Shown here: positions 24,531-32,224 of the stretch, in pieces
Position numbering within the stretch: position 1 is the first letter of the stretch
Layout of the letters: each line of letters starts with the position of its first letter
Assembly (NCBI GenBank): GCA_964639225.1
Contig: CAZXCK010000027.1
Span: 1-35,472 of the forward strand
Direction: 5' to 3'
DNA length: 35,472 nt
Origin: CAZXCK01 sp964639225
GTDB taxonomy: Bacteria > Chloroflexota > Anaerolineae > Aggregatilineales > Phototrophicaceae
Made by a program: the position numbers and the translations under genes
The notes under the pieces: generated by a model
The model's database searches: none
What the model saw: only the letters and a program-made list of their open reading frames with translations
What the model was told of the DNA's origin: nothing

Positions 24531-24745
24531 AGTCCCCAGAATCTTTTGGTGAGAGTTCCACCCTCGCGCTCGCCCTTACCTGGTCGCAAAGCGGCTTGCG
24601 CTTTGCGCCGAAAACAGGCAAAGTTTTGTCCACTTTTGGAAAAGTGGCACGGGCTTGCTCGCGGGTACCGGGGCAGCGCCCCGGCAGGCTGCGCCCCCAG
24701 AAGTCAAAAGATGACTCTGCAATTGCCCTGTTAATCCAACCGATT
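24531..24745. repeat. Cluster of short palindromic hairpins, related to the MITE interior
   Basis: Consecutive hairpins are visible: CGCAAAGC/GCTTTGCG (near 24586-24607), CCACTTTT/AAAAGTGG (near 24630-24647) and CCGGGGC/GCCCCGG (near 24669-24685). Segment 24605-24647 is an inverted near copy (about 40 of 43) of 29816-29857 inside the MITE. No terminal repeat like the MITE's was found here. The stretch from 24343 to 24983 has no gene. Confidence 0.7.
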
Positions 24746-24900
24746 NNNNNNNNNNNNNNNNNNNNNNNNNNNNNNNNNNNNNNNNNNNNNNNNNNNNNNN
24801 NNNNNNNNNNNNNNNNNNNNNNNNNNNNNNNNNNNNNNNNNNNNNGCGCCCCCAGAAGTCAAAAGATGACTCTGCAATTGCCCTGTTAATCCAACCGATT
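24691..24900. other. 100-N gap flanked by an identical 55-mer
   Basis: Bases 24691-24745 and 24846-24900 are identical over exactly 55 bp, and 100 N (24746-24845) lie between them. A 55-base overlap equals a common de Bruijn graph k-mer length, so the two contigs most likely abut and both the N-run and one repeat copy are assembly artefacts. Confidence 0.85.
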
Positions 24901-24983
24901 CGAATTGCAAGTTGGTCGGGAATCGGCTACGCTGTAAGTATCAGCAGAACCGCCGGCAATCAATACAACCAGTGGAGTGAATC

Positions 24984-25766
24984 GTGGGCAAACTGGCACA
25001 CCTCACCACCGTCAAAACGGCGCGCACGGCGTCTTTCGCCTACACGCCACCCGCCGCCGCCTTTGAAGCGGTGCGCATTCTCGTTAAGCCTACGCTGGGC
25101 TACGCCGCCGGTCACCCGGTGACCGTCAGCATGCCGGTGATGGCCGCCGTGCTGCGCGGTCTGCGCCGGGCCAACCCCAACGCCCGCATCCTGATCGTCG
25201 AGGGGCAGGCCACCGACGCCAGCCTGCGCGACATCTACGAACACAGCGGCCTTTACGATCTGCTGGATGACAATATGCGCCTGGCCGCCACCAGCGACCT
25301 GCGCATGATGACCTACGAAAACCAGATGCCCATCCCGGTACATTTTGAGCAGCTTGAAGCCCCCGGCTATATCGCCGACTACGACTGCTGCATCAGTGTA
25401 GCGCCCTTCAAGCGCATCATCCACGACGACCAGCCGCGCGTCAGCGGTCCGCTGGCCGACCTCTACGAGCTGCTGGCTCCTGGCCAGACCGACCGCCTGA
25501 CCGCCATGAATGCCCTGCACGATCTGTATTTCACCATCGGCCACCACTTCGATGGCACGGTGATCGACCTGACGGAGATGCTCAGAAGCGACGACGAGCG
25601 CCTGGACTGGGGCGAGAGCGCCCACTTTGGCCAGGTCATCTGGGGCGATGACCTGCTGGCCGTCGAGGAGTCGGCCTGCCGTCTCACCGGCGAGCCAATG
25701 CCCGATTACATCAACTCCATCCGCGCCCTGCGCGAGATGATTAACACCCAACAACCACAGAAGTGA
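24984..25766 (+). CDS. DUF362-like protein
   Basis: The 260-residue protein resembles the DUF362 family: AVRILVKPTLGYAAGHPVTVSMPVMAAVLRGL and ARILIVEGQATD correspond to the conserved ends of that fold. The Fe-S cluster Cys motifs seen in some members are absent. Function is unknown. The start is GTG 24984 with GTGGAGTG about 5 nt upstream. The exonuclease gene begins 10 nt after its stop, so the two form a likely operon. Confidence 0.75.
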   Translation: MGKLAHLTTVKTARTASFAYTPPAAAFEAVRILVKPTLGYAAGHPVTVSMPVMAAVLRGLRRANPNARILIVEGQATDASLRDIYEHSGLYDLLDDNMRLAATSDLRMMTYENQMPIPVHFEQLEAPGYIADYDCCISVAPFKRIIHDDQPRVSGPLADLYELLAPGQTDRLTAMNALHDLYFTIGHHFDGTVIDLTEMLRSDDERLDWGESAHFGQVIWGDDLLAVEESACRLTGEPMPDYINSIRALREMINTQQPQK

Positions 25767-25776
25767 GTCCAGCCCT

Positions 25777-26337
25777 ATGGATACCGTGAGAGACCGGCAA
25801 CAGTCGGTGGACTGGGCGCGCAGGCTGCTCAACACCGATTTTCTGATTCTGGACTTCGAGACGACCGGCCTGCGCGACGCGCAGATCGTGCAGGTGGGCG
25901 TCATCGACCGTCAGGGGAACGCGCTGCTCGATACGCTGGTCAACCCTGGCCAGCGCATCCCACCAGATGCTACTCGCGTTCACGGCATCAGCGACGACAT
26001 GGTGCGCGACGCGCCCGTCTTCAACAGCCTGTACGTGCAGCTCAGTGTGATGCTGGCGGGTAAAGTTGTCGTCGCCTATAACGCCAGCTACGACGAGGGC
26101 GTGCTCAAGGGCGTCTGCAAGCGACACGGTCTGCCGGTGCCGCGCGCCCGCCGCTGGGAATGCGCCATGCGCGCCTATGCCCGCTTCTACGGGGCATGGA
26201 ACGCCGCCCGACGTTCGTATACCTGGCAGAACCTGGGCAAAGCCTGCGCCCAGCAAAGCATCCAGGTGGACAACGCCCACAGCGCCGTCGGCGACTGTCT
26301 GATGACCCTGCGCCTCATCGAAGCCATGGCCCGCTGA
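25777..26337 (+). CDS. DEDDh 3'-5' exonuclease (DnaQ-like)
   Basis: The 186-residue protein is a single exonuclease domain like the DNA polymerase III epsilon subunit. All acidic residues are present: D26 and E28 (LDFETTG), D106 (YNASYDEGVL), H168 and D173 (HSAVGD). RVHGISDDMV matches the Exo I-II linker. It lacks a polymerase-binding tail, so it may be a stand-alone nuclease acting on DNA or RNA ends. It follows the DUF362 gene closely. Confidence 0.92.
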   Translation: MDTVRDRQQSVDWARRLLNTDFLILDFETTGLRDAQIVQVGVIDRQGNALLDTLVNPGQRIPPDATRVHGISDDMVRDAPVFNSLYVQLSVMLAGKVVVAYNASYDEGVLKGVCKRHGLPVPRARRWECAMRAYARFYGAWNAARRSYTWQNLGKACAQQSIQVDNAHSAVGDCLMTLRLIEAMAR

Positions 26338-26391
26338 CCAGCGCCGGTTCTAGTCATCTTCTCAGCAAAACAGGGTATCGTTAGCCTCGTG

Positions 26392-26411
26392 CGCCGGGAC
26401 CGGTCCCGGCG
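26392..26411. repeat. Perfect 20-bp palindrome
   Basis: CGCCGGGACC/GGTCCCGGCG is fully self-complementary with no loop. It lies between the exonuclease and the small membrane protein, with no T-run after it. It could be a dyad operator, a processing site or a weak terminator. Confidence 0.7.
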
Positions 26412-26446
26412 ACCAGCGTTTACTGCAAAATAACGAGGTGAAACAC

Positions 26447-26830
26447 ATGAATACACTGTCACAGATAACGATTGGCTTTGGCATGCTGCTGGCGATTGTC
26501 GGCGTTGTCTCTTACGCCGCCGCCAGCGGCGACAGCCGCAGCATCACCGCTCTGATCCCGGCCTTTATCGGCCTGCCGCTGGCGGTCGCTGGCTGGGCCA
26601 CCACCCGCGAGAACCTGCGACGTTACGCGGCCTGGGCGGCGGTGCTGCTGGTGCTGGCCCTGCTGCTGGGATCGCTGCGCGGCGTGGCCCTGCTGGTCGG
26701 CGCGCTGACCGGCGACGAGGACGTGACTTTCCCCATGGTGCTGCAGACCGTGCTGGTGATCGTCAGCGCGATTTACCTGGGCTTCAGCTTTGTACACGTC
26801 CGCCAGACGATACGCAGCCGCCGGACATAA
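26447..26830 (+). CDS. Small four-helix membrane protein
   Basis: The 127-residue protein has four predicted membrane helices (about 6-26, 36-52, 62-84, 98-117) with short loops and a basic C-terminus (RQTIRSRRT), which places the tail in the cytoplasm. I do not recognise a family. ATG 26447 is preceded by ACGAGGTG; GTG 26438 is possible but lies within that site. The NfeD-SPFH pair follows after 123 nt on the same strand. Confidence 0.7.
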   Translation: MNTLSQITIGFGMLLAIVGVVSYAAASGDSRSITALIPAFIGLPLAVAGWATTRENLRRYAAWAAVLLVLALLLGSLRGVALLVGALTGDEDVTFPMVLQTVLVIVSAIYLGFSFVHVRQTIRSRRT

Positions 26831-26953
26831 CTACATCGCGTCTCCGCTTGACGTGGGCCATCCCCCAATCATAGGGGTAGTGCGATGATATTAGCTCGTT
26901 GATAATAGGGCTGAATTACAAGCGCCGTAAGGCATGGTGATAAAGGAGTGGTT

Positions 26954-27622
26954 ATGGAGAACCTGCTCACCATCAATCCGGCCACTGCCGACCCCACGCT
27001 GATATATCTGCTGCTGGTCGGCAGCATCTGGATCGGCATCACGGCGGCGTACATCCCCGGCACCGGCATCATCGAGGCGCTGGCCGGGGCGGGCATCATC
27101 GCCAGTTTCGTTTTCCTGGCGCAGATGCCCACCAACTGGTTTGCTGTGATGATCGTTGTTGTCGGACTGTCGGGGTTTATCGTCATGCCGTTCATCCGGC
27201 AGCAGTACGCGACCCTGGCGGTGATCGGTCTGGCTATGCAGGCTGCCGGCGGACTGCTGCTGTTCGACGGTCTGCGGGTGTCGCTGTTCGTCATCGCGCT
27301 GACGGTGGTCATCCCGTTCGCCTATCACCAGTGGGTGCTGCTGCCCATGCTGCGCACCATCGGCCAGCAGCCGGTGAGCGATCGCGATAACACCATCCTC
27401 GGCATGACCGGGCGCGTGGTCAAACCCATCACGCCGGACAGCCCGGGCACCATCAACATTGACGGCGAGCTGTGGACGGCGGTCAGCGAGCAGGAGCTGC
27501 CAGCCAACGAAGAAGTCGTCGTCGTCCAGCGCCAGGGGCTGCGGCTCATCGTCGAGTCGTTCAAGCCCAAGCGCGAACCCGATCATTCAGATCAGACGAT
27601 CGAAGAGGAGATGAACAACTGA
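26954..27622 (+). CDS. NfeD-like membrane protein
   Basis: The 222-residue protein has about four or five membrane helices and a C-terminal soluble OB-fold (about 145-205, LGMTGRVVKPITPDSPGTIN to VESF) typical of NfeD. NfeD proteins partner SPFH proteins in membrane microdomains. The Ser-protease domain of long NfeD forms is absent, so this is the short class. ATG 26954 follows AAAGGAGTG. Its stop TGA shares one base with the ATG of the SPFH gene, a sign of coupled translation. Confidence 0.9.
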   Translation: MENLLTINPATADPTLIYLLLVGSIWIGITAAYIPGTGIIEALAGAGIIASFVFLAQMPTNWFAVMIVVVGLSGFIVMPFIRQQYATLAVIGLAMQAAGGLLLFDGLRVSLFVIALTVVIPFAYHQWVLLPMLRTIGQQPVSDRDNTILGMTGRVVKPITPDSPGTINIDGELWTAVSEQELPANEEVVVVQRQGLRLIVESFKPKREPDHSDQTIEEEMNN

Positions 27623-28647
27623 TGCAAGAAACAGTCCTGATTGGTCTTGTCGCGTTTTTACTCATCATCTACATTCTGACCCGCGTCATCCGCGTTGTAC
27701 CGGAATATGAGCGACTGGTCATCCTGGCGCTGGGCCGCTACGCTGGCACACGCGGCCCCGGCATCGTGATCGTCATACCCCTGCTGGAGACGGCGGTCAA
27801 GGTCGATATGCGCGAGCGCTTCCTGGACATCCCGGCGCAGACCGCCATCACCCAGGACAACGCCCCCATCGCCATCGACTTTCTGGTGTACTACCGCATC
27901 ACCGATCCCAAGCGCGCCGTGCTGGAAGTCGATAACGTGGTGAGCGCCTCGCTCAACATCGCCACGACGACGCTGCGCGCCGTCATCGGCGACATCGAAC
28001 TGGACGTGGTGCTCTCCAAGCGCGAGCAGATCAACGACACGCTGCGCGTCAAGCTGGACGAGATCACTGAACGCTGGGGCCTGAAGATCACCAGCGTCGA
28101 AATCCGCGAGATTCAGCCGCCGGACGAGGTCCAGGACGCCATGAACCGCCAGATGACCGCCGAGCGCGAGCGCCGCGCCGCCGTCACCCGGGCCAGCGGC
28201 GAGCGTGAGGCCGAGGTCATGCGCGCCGAAGGTGCCAAGACAGCCGCCATTCTGAAAGCCGAGGGCGACCGCGAAGCCGAGATTCTGCGGGCCGAGGGCG
28301 CTAAACAGTCCTCGATTCTGGAAGCCGAGGCAGAGCAGCAGTCCCAGGCGCTGCGGGCCGCCGGTTTCAGCGAGGCGCTGCAGCACATCCACGCCGTCGC
28401 CAACACGCTAGACGACCGCACCATGCTGCTGCAATACCTCGAAGCGCTTAAGGACGTGGGCAGCAGCCCATCGACCAAGTTCATCGTGCCGATGGAAGTC
28501 ACCAACCTGATGCGGCAGTTCACCGACACGCTGAGCCTCAACAGCCAGAACGGCGACCGTCCACCGGCCCAGCCCGCGCCGCGCCCGGTGAGCCGCCAGC
28601 AGCCGGAAGGCGGCAACCCGTCCGCGCCGCCCACGCAGCGCACATGA
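27622..28647 (+). CDS. SPFH/Band 7 protein (slipin-like)
   Basis: The 341-residue protein has one N-terminal membrane helix (about 4-24), a Band 7 domain (RVVPEYERLVILALGRYAG to PPDEVQDAMN, about 25-175) and an Ala/Glu-rich coiled coil with repeated AEGAK and AEGDRE units (about 180-260). A Pro-rich tail (QPAPRPVSRQQPEGG) ends it. Such proteins form ring- or cage-like scaffolds with NfeD and affect membrane protein quality control. The start overlaps the NfeD stop at 27622. Confidence 0.93.
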   Translation: MQETVLIGLVAFLLIIYILTRVIRVVPEYERLVILALGRYAGTRGPGIVIVIPLLETAVKVDMRERFLDIPAQTAITQDNAPIAIDFLVYYRITDPKRAVLEVDNVVSASLNIATTTLRAVIGDIELDVVLSKREQINDTLRVKLDEITERWGLKITSVEIREIQPPDEVQDAMNRQMTAERERRAAVTRASGEREAEVMRAEGAKTAAILKAEGDREAEILRAEGAKQSSILEAEAEQQSQALRAAGFSEALQHIHAVANTLDDRTMLLQYLEALKDVGSSPSTKFIVPMEVTNLMRQFTDTLSLNSQNGDRPPAQPAPRPVSRQQPEGGNPSAPPTQRT

Positions 28648-28691
28648 GTCCATGTCGGTCCGTTTTTGCCGGTGGACCCGCCTGATGGGCG

Positions 28692-28697
28692 TATAAT
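28692..28697 (+). promoter_or_regulatory. -10 box of the EamA gene
   Basis: A perfect TATAAT with no good -35 partner at 16-18 nt. Transcription from it would start near 28704 and pass through the hairpin at 28716-28739 before the EamA start at 28820. Confidence 0.35.
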
Positions 28698-28715
28698 ACA
28701 ATTTGGGTAAGCAAC

Positions 28716-28739
28716 AAAAGCGGCTCACGGGCCGCTTTT
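28716..28739 (+). terminator. Hairpin between SPFH and EamA genes
   Basis: AAAAGCGGC (28716-28724), loop TCACGG, GCCGCTTTT (28731-28739): a 9-bp stem with a T-run of four, which suits a terminator of the NfeD-SPFH operon. Because a -10 box lies upstream of it, it may also work as an attenuator for the EamA gene. Confidence 0.7.
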
Positions 28740-28819
28740 GCTATGCCTGCCGGTTACCCCCACTTATCGTTGAGAGGTTTACCCTGGTTACCAAAGCACA
28801 ATCCCTGGTTCACAACGAC

Positions 28820-29758
28820 ATGCCATCCATCAGCCCCGTCACCAAAGCCTATGCCGCCATCGGCATCGGCCTGATTACGGCGTCATTCGCGGCGGTGCTC
28901 ATCCGGCTGGCTCAGGATGCCGGTATGCCCTCACTGGCCATCGTCGCCGAGCGACTGCTGCTGTCCTGGTTGATTCTGTCGGTGGTGGTGTTGAGCCGTC
29001 ACCGCGAAGCCATCCGCCACATGCGCCCGCGCAACATGCTGCTGGCCGCGCTGGCTGGCTTCTGGCTGGCGACGCACTTCTCGATGATGGCCGTATCGCT
29101 GGAATATGGCTCGGTGCTGATGGCGCAGACCATCGTCAACACAGGCCCGCTGTGGGTGGCCCTGCTGGAAGTGTTTGTCCTGCGCTATCGTCTGCCGAAG
29201 CTGGTGTGGGTGGGGCTGTTCATCGCCATGCTGGGCGGCTCGCTGATCGGCTTCAGCAGCGCGGGGGACACGGCCACCGGCTCGCAGCCGCTGCTGGGCG
29301 CGGCGCTGGCCCTCAGCAGCGCGCTGGCTGGCGCGGTTTATTTCACCATTGGCCGTAAGGTGCGGGCGGGTGTGCCGCTGCTGCCTTACATCTGGTTTGT
29401 GTACGGCGGCGGCGCTCTGGCGATGCTGATCGCCGTCAGCTTCACCGGGACATCGCTGGCTGGCTACGAGCCGCGCGCTTACCTGTGGATCCTGCTGCTG
29501 GCGCTCGGCCCGCAGTTGATTTCGCACACCAGCCTGAATTACGCGCTGGCCTACATCCCGGCCACCATTACCACCATCTTCGGCCAGGTGATCTCGGTGA
29601 CGGCGGCCATCGTCGCTTTCGCCCTGTTCGCCGAGGTGCCACAGCCGCTGGAAGCGGTCGGCAGCTTCGTGATTCTAGCGGGCGTGGTGCTGGCCATCCT
29701 GGCGCAGAACCGCCGCCGAACACCCGCCATCAGCGCGCGGCACGAATCACACAGCTAG
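28820..29758 (+). CDS. EamA/DMT-family transporter
   Basis: The 312-residue membrane protein has ten helices in two EamA repeats, with ETVAIVAFALF-type and PATITTIFGQVISVTAAI segments typical of drug/metabolite exporters. The substrate is unknown. ATG 28820 starts right before the first helix, but no ribosome site is visible, so an upstream non-ATG start is possible. The stop is remarkable: TAG at 29756-29758 is made of the last two bases of a target duplication and the first base of the inserted MITE; before insertion the stop would have been TAA. Confidence 0.88.
   Translation: MPSISPVTKAYAAIGIGLITASFAAVLIRLAQDAGMPSLAIVAERLLLSWLILSVVVLSRHREAIRHMRPRNMLLAALAGFWLATHFSMMAVSLEYGSVLMAQTIVNTGPLWVALLEVFVLRYRLPKLVWVGLFIAMLGGSLIGFSSAGDTATGSQPLLGAALALSSALAGAVYFTIGRKVRAGVPLLPYIWFVYGGGALAMLIAVSFTGTSLAGYEPRAYLWILLLALGPQLISHTSLNYALAYIPATITTIFGQVISVTAAIVAFALFAEVPQPLEAVGSFVILAGVVLAILAQNRRRTPAISARHESHS
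29750..29757. repeat. Left target-site duplication of the MITE
   Basis: CACAGCTA, directly left of the left inverted repeat, is identical to 29947-29954. It contains the final Ser codon and the TA of the EamA stop. Confidence 0.88.
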
Positions 29759-29946
29759 TAACTACTCAGGTAGTTGCCGGGGCGCAGCCCGCCGGGACTG
29801 CGTCCCTTACACCCGCCACTTTTGAAAAAGTGGACAAAACTTTGCCTTTTTCGGCGCTTTGCGCCGAAAAGCAGAGGGTCAAGGGAGCGAGGCTCCCTTG
29901 CGGGGGTGTGGGGGCGCTGCCCCCACAAGATATGCTGAGTAGTTAC
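29758..29946. mobile_element. 189-bp MITE-like insertion with 12-bp TIRs
   Basis: Perfect 12-bp terminal inverted repeats, GTAACTACTCAG (29758-29769) and CTGAGTAGTTAC (29935-29946), are flanked by a perfect 8-bp direct repeat CACAGCTA. The interior has no ORF and is packed with hairpins: CCACTTTT/AAAAGTGG (29816-29833), TTTTCGGCGC/GCGCCGAAAA (29848-29870), CAAGGGAGC/GCTCCCTTG (29880-29900) and GTGGGGGC/GCCCCCAC (29908-29926). It needs a transposase from elsewhere; the 8-bp duplication fits families such as IS66 among others, which is only a suggestion. Confidence 0.9.
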
Positions 29947-29954
29947 CACAGCTA
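29947..29954. repeat. Right target-site duplication of the MITE
   Basis: CACAGCTA, directly right of the right inverted repeat, followed by A; joining 29757 to 29955 restores the reading AGC TAA of the uninterrupted gene end. Confidence 0.88.
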
Positions 29955-29961
29955 ATCAATC

Positions 29962-29985
29962 GGGGACGCCTCGTGAGACGCCCCC
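29962..29985. terminator. Bidirectional hairpin between convergent genes
   Basis: GGGGACGCCTC (29962-29972), loop GT, GAGACGCCCCC (29975-29985) gives an 11-bp stem with two mismatches. It lies between the converging EamA and M42 genes and may originally have ended both transcripts. Confidence 0.5.
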
Positions 29986-29992
29986 ATTACAT

Positions 29993-30991
29993 TCAGTTGA
30001 GTTCAACCGGGTTCGCCAGCAGACCGGCCAGCAGATCGACGGACGCCTGCACGTCACCGGTATCGACCGTCTCGCTGGTGGTGTGGACGAAGCGGCACGG
30101 GATCGAGATGCAGCCGCTGGGCACGCCAGAGCGCGCCATCTGGATGGCGGCGGCGTCGGTGGTGCCGCCCGTCAGCAGTTCGAGCTGGTAGGGGATGCCA
30201 TCGGCCTCGGCGCGGGATTTCATCCAGTTGACGATTCCCGGCGGGACGACCAGCCCATTATCGTGAACCTTGATGGCCGCGCCACCGCCCAGCTTGACCG
30301 CCATGCGCGGACCCTTCGCCTGGTCGCCGCTGTGAGTCACATCCAGGGCGATGCCGATCTCCGGGTCGATGCCGTGCGCGGCGGTGCGCGCACCACGCAA
30401 ACCGACCTCTTCCTGCACGGTGAAGGCGAAGTAAACCTCGTTAGCCGTCTGCTTGTTCAGCCTGCGCATGGCCTCGATGGCCACCACACAGCCGATGCGG
30501 TCGTCCATCGCCTTGCCCACCAGGCGGCTGCCGCGCACTTCCATCTGCCGCGAGAAACCGGCGGGGCTGCCCTCTGGAACCGTGACCTGACCGCCGCCGT
30601 CATCCACGTCGATGAAGAAGTCGTTGAGGTCCGGCACGTTGCGATTACTGCCGCCGTTGTTGCTGTGAACGCTGATAACGCCGACGGTGCCATCCTCGAA
30701 CACCACGCGATTGCCACGCAGCGTGGTGTGGATCAGCCCGCCGATGTTAGCGAAGCGCAGGTAGCCGCTCTGCGGCTCGCGGAAGGTGGCCATCACGCCG
30801 ATCTCGTCCATGTGGGCGGCGACCATAATCCGCTTGCCGCCCTGGCCCACCCGGCAGATCAGGTTGCCCAGCGGATCGACGGTAATTTCGTCGGCCAGGT
30901 CGGCCACTTCTTCCTGGATGAGCTGGCGCACGCGGTGCTCGTAGCCAGACGGCCCCCAGGCTTCGGTCAGTTTTCGGGTCAGTTCAATCAC
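29993..30991 (-). CDS. M42 family metallopeptidase (first paralog)
   Basis: The 332-residue cytoplasmic aminopeptidase of the M42 (TET/CelM-like) family has two metal sites: H60 and D62 (AAHMDEIG), D163 (KAMDDR), E194/E195 (TVQEEVGLRG), D217 (LDVTHSGD) and H303 (CRFVHT), all present. Family members form dodecamers that trim peptides. The start is GTG 30991 with GAGGAG about 7 nt upstream, inside the end of the methyltransferase gene, so the gene is the last of the minus-strand operon. Sequence differs clearly from the two other copies, so they are not a recent duplication. Confidence 0.95.
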   Translation of the reverse strand: MIELTRKLTEAWGPSGYEHRVRQLIQEEVADLADEITVDPLGNLICRVGQGGKRIMVAAHMDEIGVMATFREPQSGYLRFANIGGLIHTTLRGNRVVFEDGTVGVISVHSNNGGSNRNVPDLNDFFIDVDDGGGQVTVPEGSPAGFSRQMEVRGSRLVGKAMDDRIGCVVAIEAMRRLNKQTANEVYFAFTVQEEVGLRGARTAAHGIDPEIGIALDVTHSGDQAKGPRMAVKLGGGAAIKVHDNGLVVPPGIVNWMKSRAEADGIPYQLELLTGGTTDAAAIQMARSGVPSGCISIPCRFVHTTSETVDTGDVQASVDLLAGLLANPVELN

Positions 30992-30993
30992 GT

Positions 30994-31668
30994 TTATTCG
31001 CTCCTCGGTCTGCGGTAATGCACGCGGAAACGGCGGACGCCGCGGTCGCTGTGAAAGTCGTCAAAAGTCATCGTCTCCAGGCCGCCGCGTTCGAAAGCGG
31101 CCAGCTCGGCGACGGAAATCGGCCAGGGGATGCCCCGGCGGGATTGGTGGGGTTCGCGGCCATCGCACACCAGCAGCAGCGAGCCGCCCGGCTTCACCAG
31201 CCCGGCGACAGCGGCCATCGCCGCCTCGCTGATGGTGTAGGGCAGGGCCTGCACGGTGTTGATCTCCAGCACAAAATCGAAGAACTGCGCCCACTCTGGC
31301 GGCAGGTCGAGCAGGTCGGCCACGCGATAATCGACGGCGCTGTTCGGAAAACGCCGCTGGCACCACTCGACCGCTGTCGGCGCGATGTCGAAGGCCGTCA
31401 CGGCAAAGCCCAGCCCCGCCAGATACTCGGCGTCATCGCCCAGGCCGCAGCCGACGACCGCCGCCCGCTGGCCGCCGCCGTCCAGTTGAACGCGCTCGGC
31501 CCATTCCACCAGCGCGGGATTGGGTATTCTTCGCGCCCAGGGTACGCGCGCCTGTCCCTCGATGGCCCCGGCGTACAGGCGCTCGAACCAGCCAGTCGGG
31601 TCGTCATTGGACCACGACTCGCGGATCAGGCGGCTGATGTCGTGCTGGCCGGGCATGGCGCTATACAT
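30994..31668 (-). CDS. Class I SAM-dependent methyltransferase
   Basis: The 224-residue protein has motif I VVGCGLGDDAEYLA (71-84), the acidic ribose-binding Asp94 (VTAFDIAP), VADLLDLP and DFVLEINTVQAL. The long N-terminal part (1-65, RESWSNDDPTGWFERLYAGA) is typical of small-molecule methyltransferases related to thiopurine or tellurite types. The substrate is unknown. Its ATG overlaps the stop of the upstream membrane protein by 8 nt and its stop lies 2 nt before the M42 start, so it is translated within the peptidase operon. ATG 31656 is an alternative start. Confidence 0.88.
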   Translation of the reverse strand: MYSAMPGQHDISRLIRESWSNDDPTGWFERLYAGAIEGQARVPWARRIPNPALVEWAERVQLDGGGQRAAVVGCGLGDDAEYLAGLGFAVTAFDIAPTAVEWCQRRFPNSAVDYRVADLLDLPPEWAQFFDFVLEINTVQALPYTISEAAMAAVAGLVKPGGSLLLVCDGREPHQSRRGIPWPISVAELAAFERGGLETMTFDDFHSDRGVRRFRVHYRRPRSE

Positions 31669-32224
31669 CCGGCACCGGTTCGGTGTGAGCGCCGTCGCCC
31701 GCCACCGTCTCGATGTCCAGCTCAGTCAGGAATTCAGTACGGGTGATGTCGTCCGCCTGCAGCGCGCGCAGCTTCTGCGCTGGCACGGTGATAATCTCGA
31801 TGGGTTCGCCGACCCGCACCGATGGCACCACCACCACCTGCTCCACGCCCACGTCTGCGCCGACAATGATCTCGCTCACCACGCGGAAAACATCGACGAT
31901 TTCGGCGCGGTAGCCCAGCACACCCATCTCGGACGTCAGATACACCAGCCGCAGGGACGGCAGTGCGTCGTCGCCCAGCGGGACGATCTCCACGTTGGCG
32001 ACGCCGCGCACACCGGGTACATCGCTGACGGCACTGGCCACCCGGTCGATCATCGGGCTGCTGCGCTCCGTCGAAAGCCCACCTTCGATGAGCACCGGCA
32101 GCAGCAGCAGCAGCACAACCAGCAGCATAAACAACCCTACGATGATGCGCCGCATCAACCGGGTTTTGCTGTCCAGCTTTTCCTTCTGCTGCTGGAGCGC
32201 CGCGAATTCCCGGGTTTCAGCCAT
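31661..32224 (-). CDS. Membrane-anchored protein of unknown function
   Basis: The 187-residue protein has a charged cytoplasmic head (1-26, with KEKLDSKTRLMRR), one membrane helix (about 27-46) and an external domain of about 140 residues containing VPGVRGVANVEIVPLGDD and VVVVPSVRVGEPIEIITV, rich in Val and predicted beta strands. I do not recognise the family. It overlaps both neighbours by 8 nt, sitting between an M42 peptidase and a methyltransferase, which implies a shared job that cannot be named. Confidence 0.75.
   Translation of the reverse strand: MAETREFAALQQQKEKLDSKTRLMRRIIVGLFMLLVVLLLLLPVLIEGGLSTERSSPMIDRVASAVSDVPGVRGVANVEIVPLGDDALPSLRLVYLTSEMGVLGYRAEIVDVFRVVSEIIVGADVGVEQVVVVPSVRVGEPIEIITVPAQKLRALQADDITRTEFLTELDIETVAGDGAHTEPVPDV

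Noticed and set aside
24531..24745. Second full copy of the MITE
   Set aside because: The 12-bp ends and a target duplication are not present; only one interior module is shared.
24343..24983. Possible CRISPR array because of repeated palindromes
   Set aside because: The three palindromes have a 56-nt period but the intervening sequences are themselves parts of a tandem duplication, not unique spacers, and no cas gene is present.
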